A stretch of DNA of 22,405 nucleotides from a virus: positions 1 through 22,405 of the IMG/VR virus record IMGVR_UViG_3300025146_000074, one strand, 5' to 3'. Both the position numbers and the translations under genes were made by a program. Under the pieces are notes generated by a model that saw only the letters and a list, made by a program, of their open reading frames with translations, made no database searches and was not told where the DNA came from. Positions 21,458 through 22,405 of this stretch are shown here, in pieces; position 1 is the first letter of the stretch, and each line of letters begins with the position of its first letter.

Positions 21458-21765
21458 AAATTACCCAGGCGAAGTGGCAGGACGCGAACCACACCCTCTG
21501 CCGAGCCGTGGTGGACGGTGTGACGATGAGCGTTCCCGAAGGCTCTCCGCATTGGCCGTATCTTCAGAAGGCCATCGCGGAAGGGCTTGTTGTGGAGGGC
21601 GCCGATCCGGAGCCTACGGCGGAGGAAAAACTTGACGCGACAGCAGGCCAAGAAGTTAATACAAAGGCCCTGACCTCGTTTGCGTTGGCTCTAAAAGAGC
21701 AGTTTCCGGTTTTGGATGTAGTGAAATTAGCATCTCGCGCGAAGGCTATTTGGAAGACTCTTTAA
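21454..21765 (+). CDS. Small tail-fibre-associated protein
   Basis: A 103-residue protein whose ATG overlaps the fibre stop codon (ATGA), implying coupled translation. The N-terminal half (MKITQAKWQDANHTLCRAVVDGVTMSVPEGSPHWPYLQKAIAEG) is a small beta-plus-helix domain often encoded just after phage fibre genes. The C-terminal half is helical (TKALTSFALALKEQFPVLDVVKLASRAKAIWK). It could be a fibre chaperone or a minor tail protein; the exact role is unknown. Confidence 0.6.
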   Translation: MKITQAKWQDANHTLCRAVVDGVTMSVPEGSPHWPYLQKAIAEGLVVEGADPEPTAEEKLDATAGQEVNTKALTSFALALKEQFPVLDVVKLASRAKAIWKTL

Positions 21766-21777
21766 CAGAGGGCAGCC

Positions 21778-22140
21778 ATGTGGGATTTCTTCTCTAAGGT
21801 ACTGGCAGCTTTCATAAACCAGGGGCCTTGGTTCGCCTTTTCCATTCTCTCTGGGTTTATGGTGCTCGGAGCCGGATATGCGCTGTATAAATTATTTCTA
21901 AAGGAGCGCCGGTCGTCGCAGGACCGAGTTGGCGATTGGGTACAGATAGTTAAAGAAAACTCCAATACGAACGGTAAGTTGGTTACGTGCCTTGAGTCGC
22001 AAAGGTCTTACATGGAAGAGAGTACCCGGACCATGCTCCAAGGATTAAACGACATTCATGACCGTCTGACGGCGGCGGAGGTGGAGAGGCAGAAGGCGCT
22101 CACCGCCGTCTTAATGGAGGTGACTAGGCGTGAGAAATAA
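21778..22140 (+). CDS. Small membrane protein, putative holin or lysis accessory
   Basis: A 120-residue protein with one clear transmembrane segment (PWFAFSILSGFMVLGAGYAL, about 17-36), a basic flank (KERRSSQDR) and a long charged helix (52-118) likely to form a coiled coil. One membrane helix with a cytoplasmic coiled coil, placed after the fibre genes, fits a class III-type holin or another lysis-module membrane protein. No lipobox or endolysin domain was seen in the window. Its end overlaps the next gene by 11 bases. Confidence 0.55.
   Translation: MWDFFSKVLAAFINQGPWFAFSILSGFMVLGAGYALYKLFLKERRSSQDRVGDWVQIVKENSNTNGKLVTCLESQRSYMEESTRTMLQGLNDIHDRLTAAEVERQKALTAVLMEVTRREK
22116..22123 (+). promoter_or_regulatory. 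Ribosome binding site for the last gene
   Basis: GGAGGTGA, a near-perfect anti-Shine-Dalgarno complement, lies inside the preceding gene and ends six bases before GTG 22130. It fixes the start of the overlapping downstream gene. Confidence 0.75.
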
Positions 22141-22405
22141 AGACTTCTGGATAATAGCTTTTAGAATGTTCATGGCCATAGGAGGTACTCTGGTCTTCGC
22201 CCTCTTGGCCTGGGAATATCACAAGCTAAGGACCATGGCCAATGGGTCTACCTGGCTAGCTAGGGTTTTCGCCAGCACGTCCCAATTCTTCACGTTGTTC
22301 TTCCTGGGGATGTTGCTTCTCACGGTTTCCGACCTATATCTTCTATATAGCGGAGGGGGAACCATTAGGACCGCTGCTACTTTCTTCCGGTTGATGCTGT
22401 TCGCA
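22130..22405 (+). CDS. Partial multi-pass membrane protein, lysis region
   Basis: The frame opens at GTG 22130 and stays open for 92 codons to the window edge. The product starts MRNKDFWIIAFRMFMAIGG. It has a hydrophobic helix at about 7-28, a second at about 54-75 (FFTLFFLGMLLLTVSDLYLL) and the start of a third (AATFFRLMLF) at the edge. At least two membrane segments and translational overlap with the single-pass protein at 21778 suggest a holin pair or another membrane protein of the lysis region. No family was recognised. Confidence 0.65.
   Translation, partial: MRNKDFWIIAFRMFMAIGGTLVFALLAWEYHKLRTMANGSTWLARVFASTSQFFTLFFLGMLLLTVSDLYLLYSGGGTIRTAATFFRLMLFA

Overview
The window is a stretch of the late (structural) gene cluster of a long-tailed, siphovirus-type phage or prophage infecting a bacterium. 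All 23 genes lie on the + strand, are tightly packed with Shine-Dalgarno sites and overlapping stops and starts, and use the standard genetic code (TAA, TAG and TGA all end genes). The host cannot be named. No integrase, tRNA, rRNA, CRISPR array or insertion sequence was found, and no stretch over 130 bases lacks a gene.

Layout. (1) Head, 1-2460: the end of a capsid decoration/cement protein, an encapsulin-like HK97-fold major capsid protein, a low-complexity protein with a small N-terminal beta module, and a head-tail adaptor. (2) Accessory cassette, 2460-6464: a DUF115/Maf-like sugar-transferase-like protein, a GT8-like glycosyltransferase, a SAM methyltransferase, a GT2-like glycosyltransferase and a clear homologue of UDP-sulfoquinovose synthase (SQD1). 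The cassette sits between the adaptor and the next neck gene. Every cassette gene overlaps the one before it, and the first overlaps the adaptor stop codon (TAATG), so it should be translated with the late virion genes. (3) Neck and tail tube, 6465-9182: probable head-closure protein, HK97-gp10-like protein, tail terminator and major tail protein. (4) Tail assembly, 9225-16238: chaperones G and GT, joined by a canonical -1 slippery site (GGGAAAC) followed by a hairpin, then a 2056-residue tape measure protein. (5) Tail tip and fibres, 16251-21765: two proteins sharing an N-terminal virion-anchor domain, a hub-like protein, a beta-rich tip protein and a small fibre-associated protein. (6) Probable start of lysis, 21778 to the end: two small membrane proteins, the second running off the window.

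The most notable content is the sugar cassette. The SQD1 homologue keeps the NAD-binding motif, the catalytic Thr and the YxxxK pair, so it should make UDP-sulfoquinovose from UDP-glucose and sulfite. With two glycosyltransferases, a Maf-like protein and a methyltransferase beside it, this could build a sulfonated, possibly methylated glycan late in infection. The GT8-like enzyme begins with a small beta module that resembles the N-terminus of the protein encoded just after the capsid gene. This suggests the enzyme is docked on, or acts on, the virion head. The working hypothesis is virion sulfoglycosylation. Modification of the host surface or of host lipids is the main alternative.
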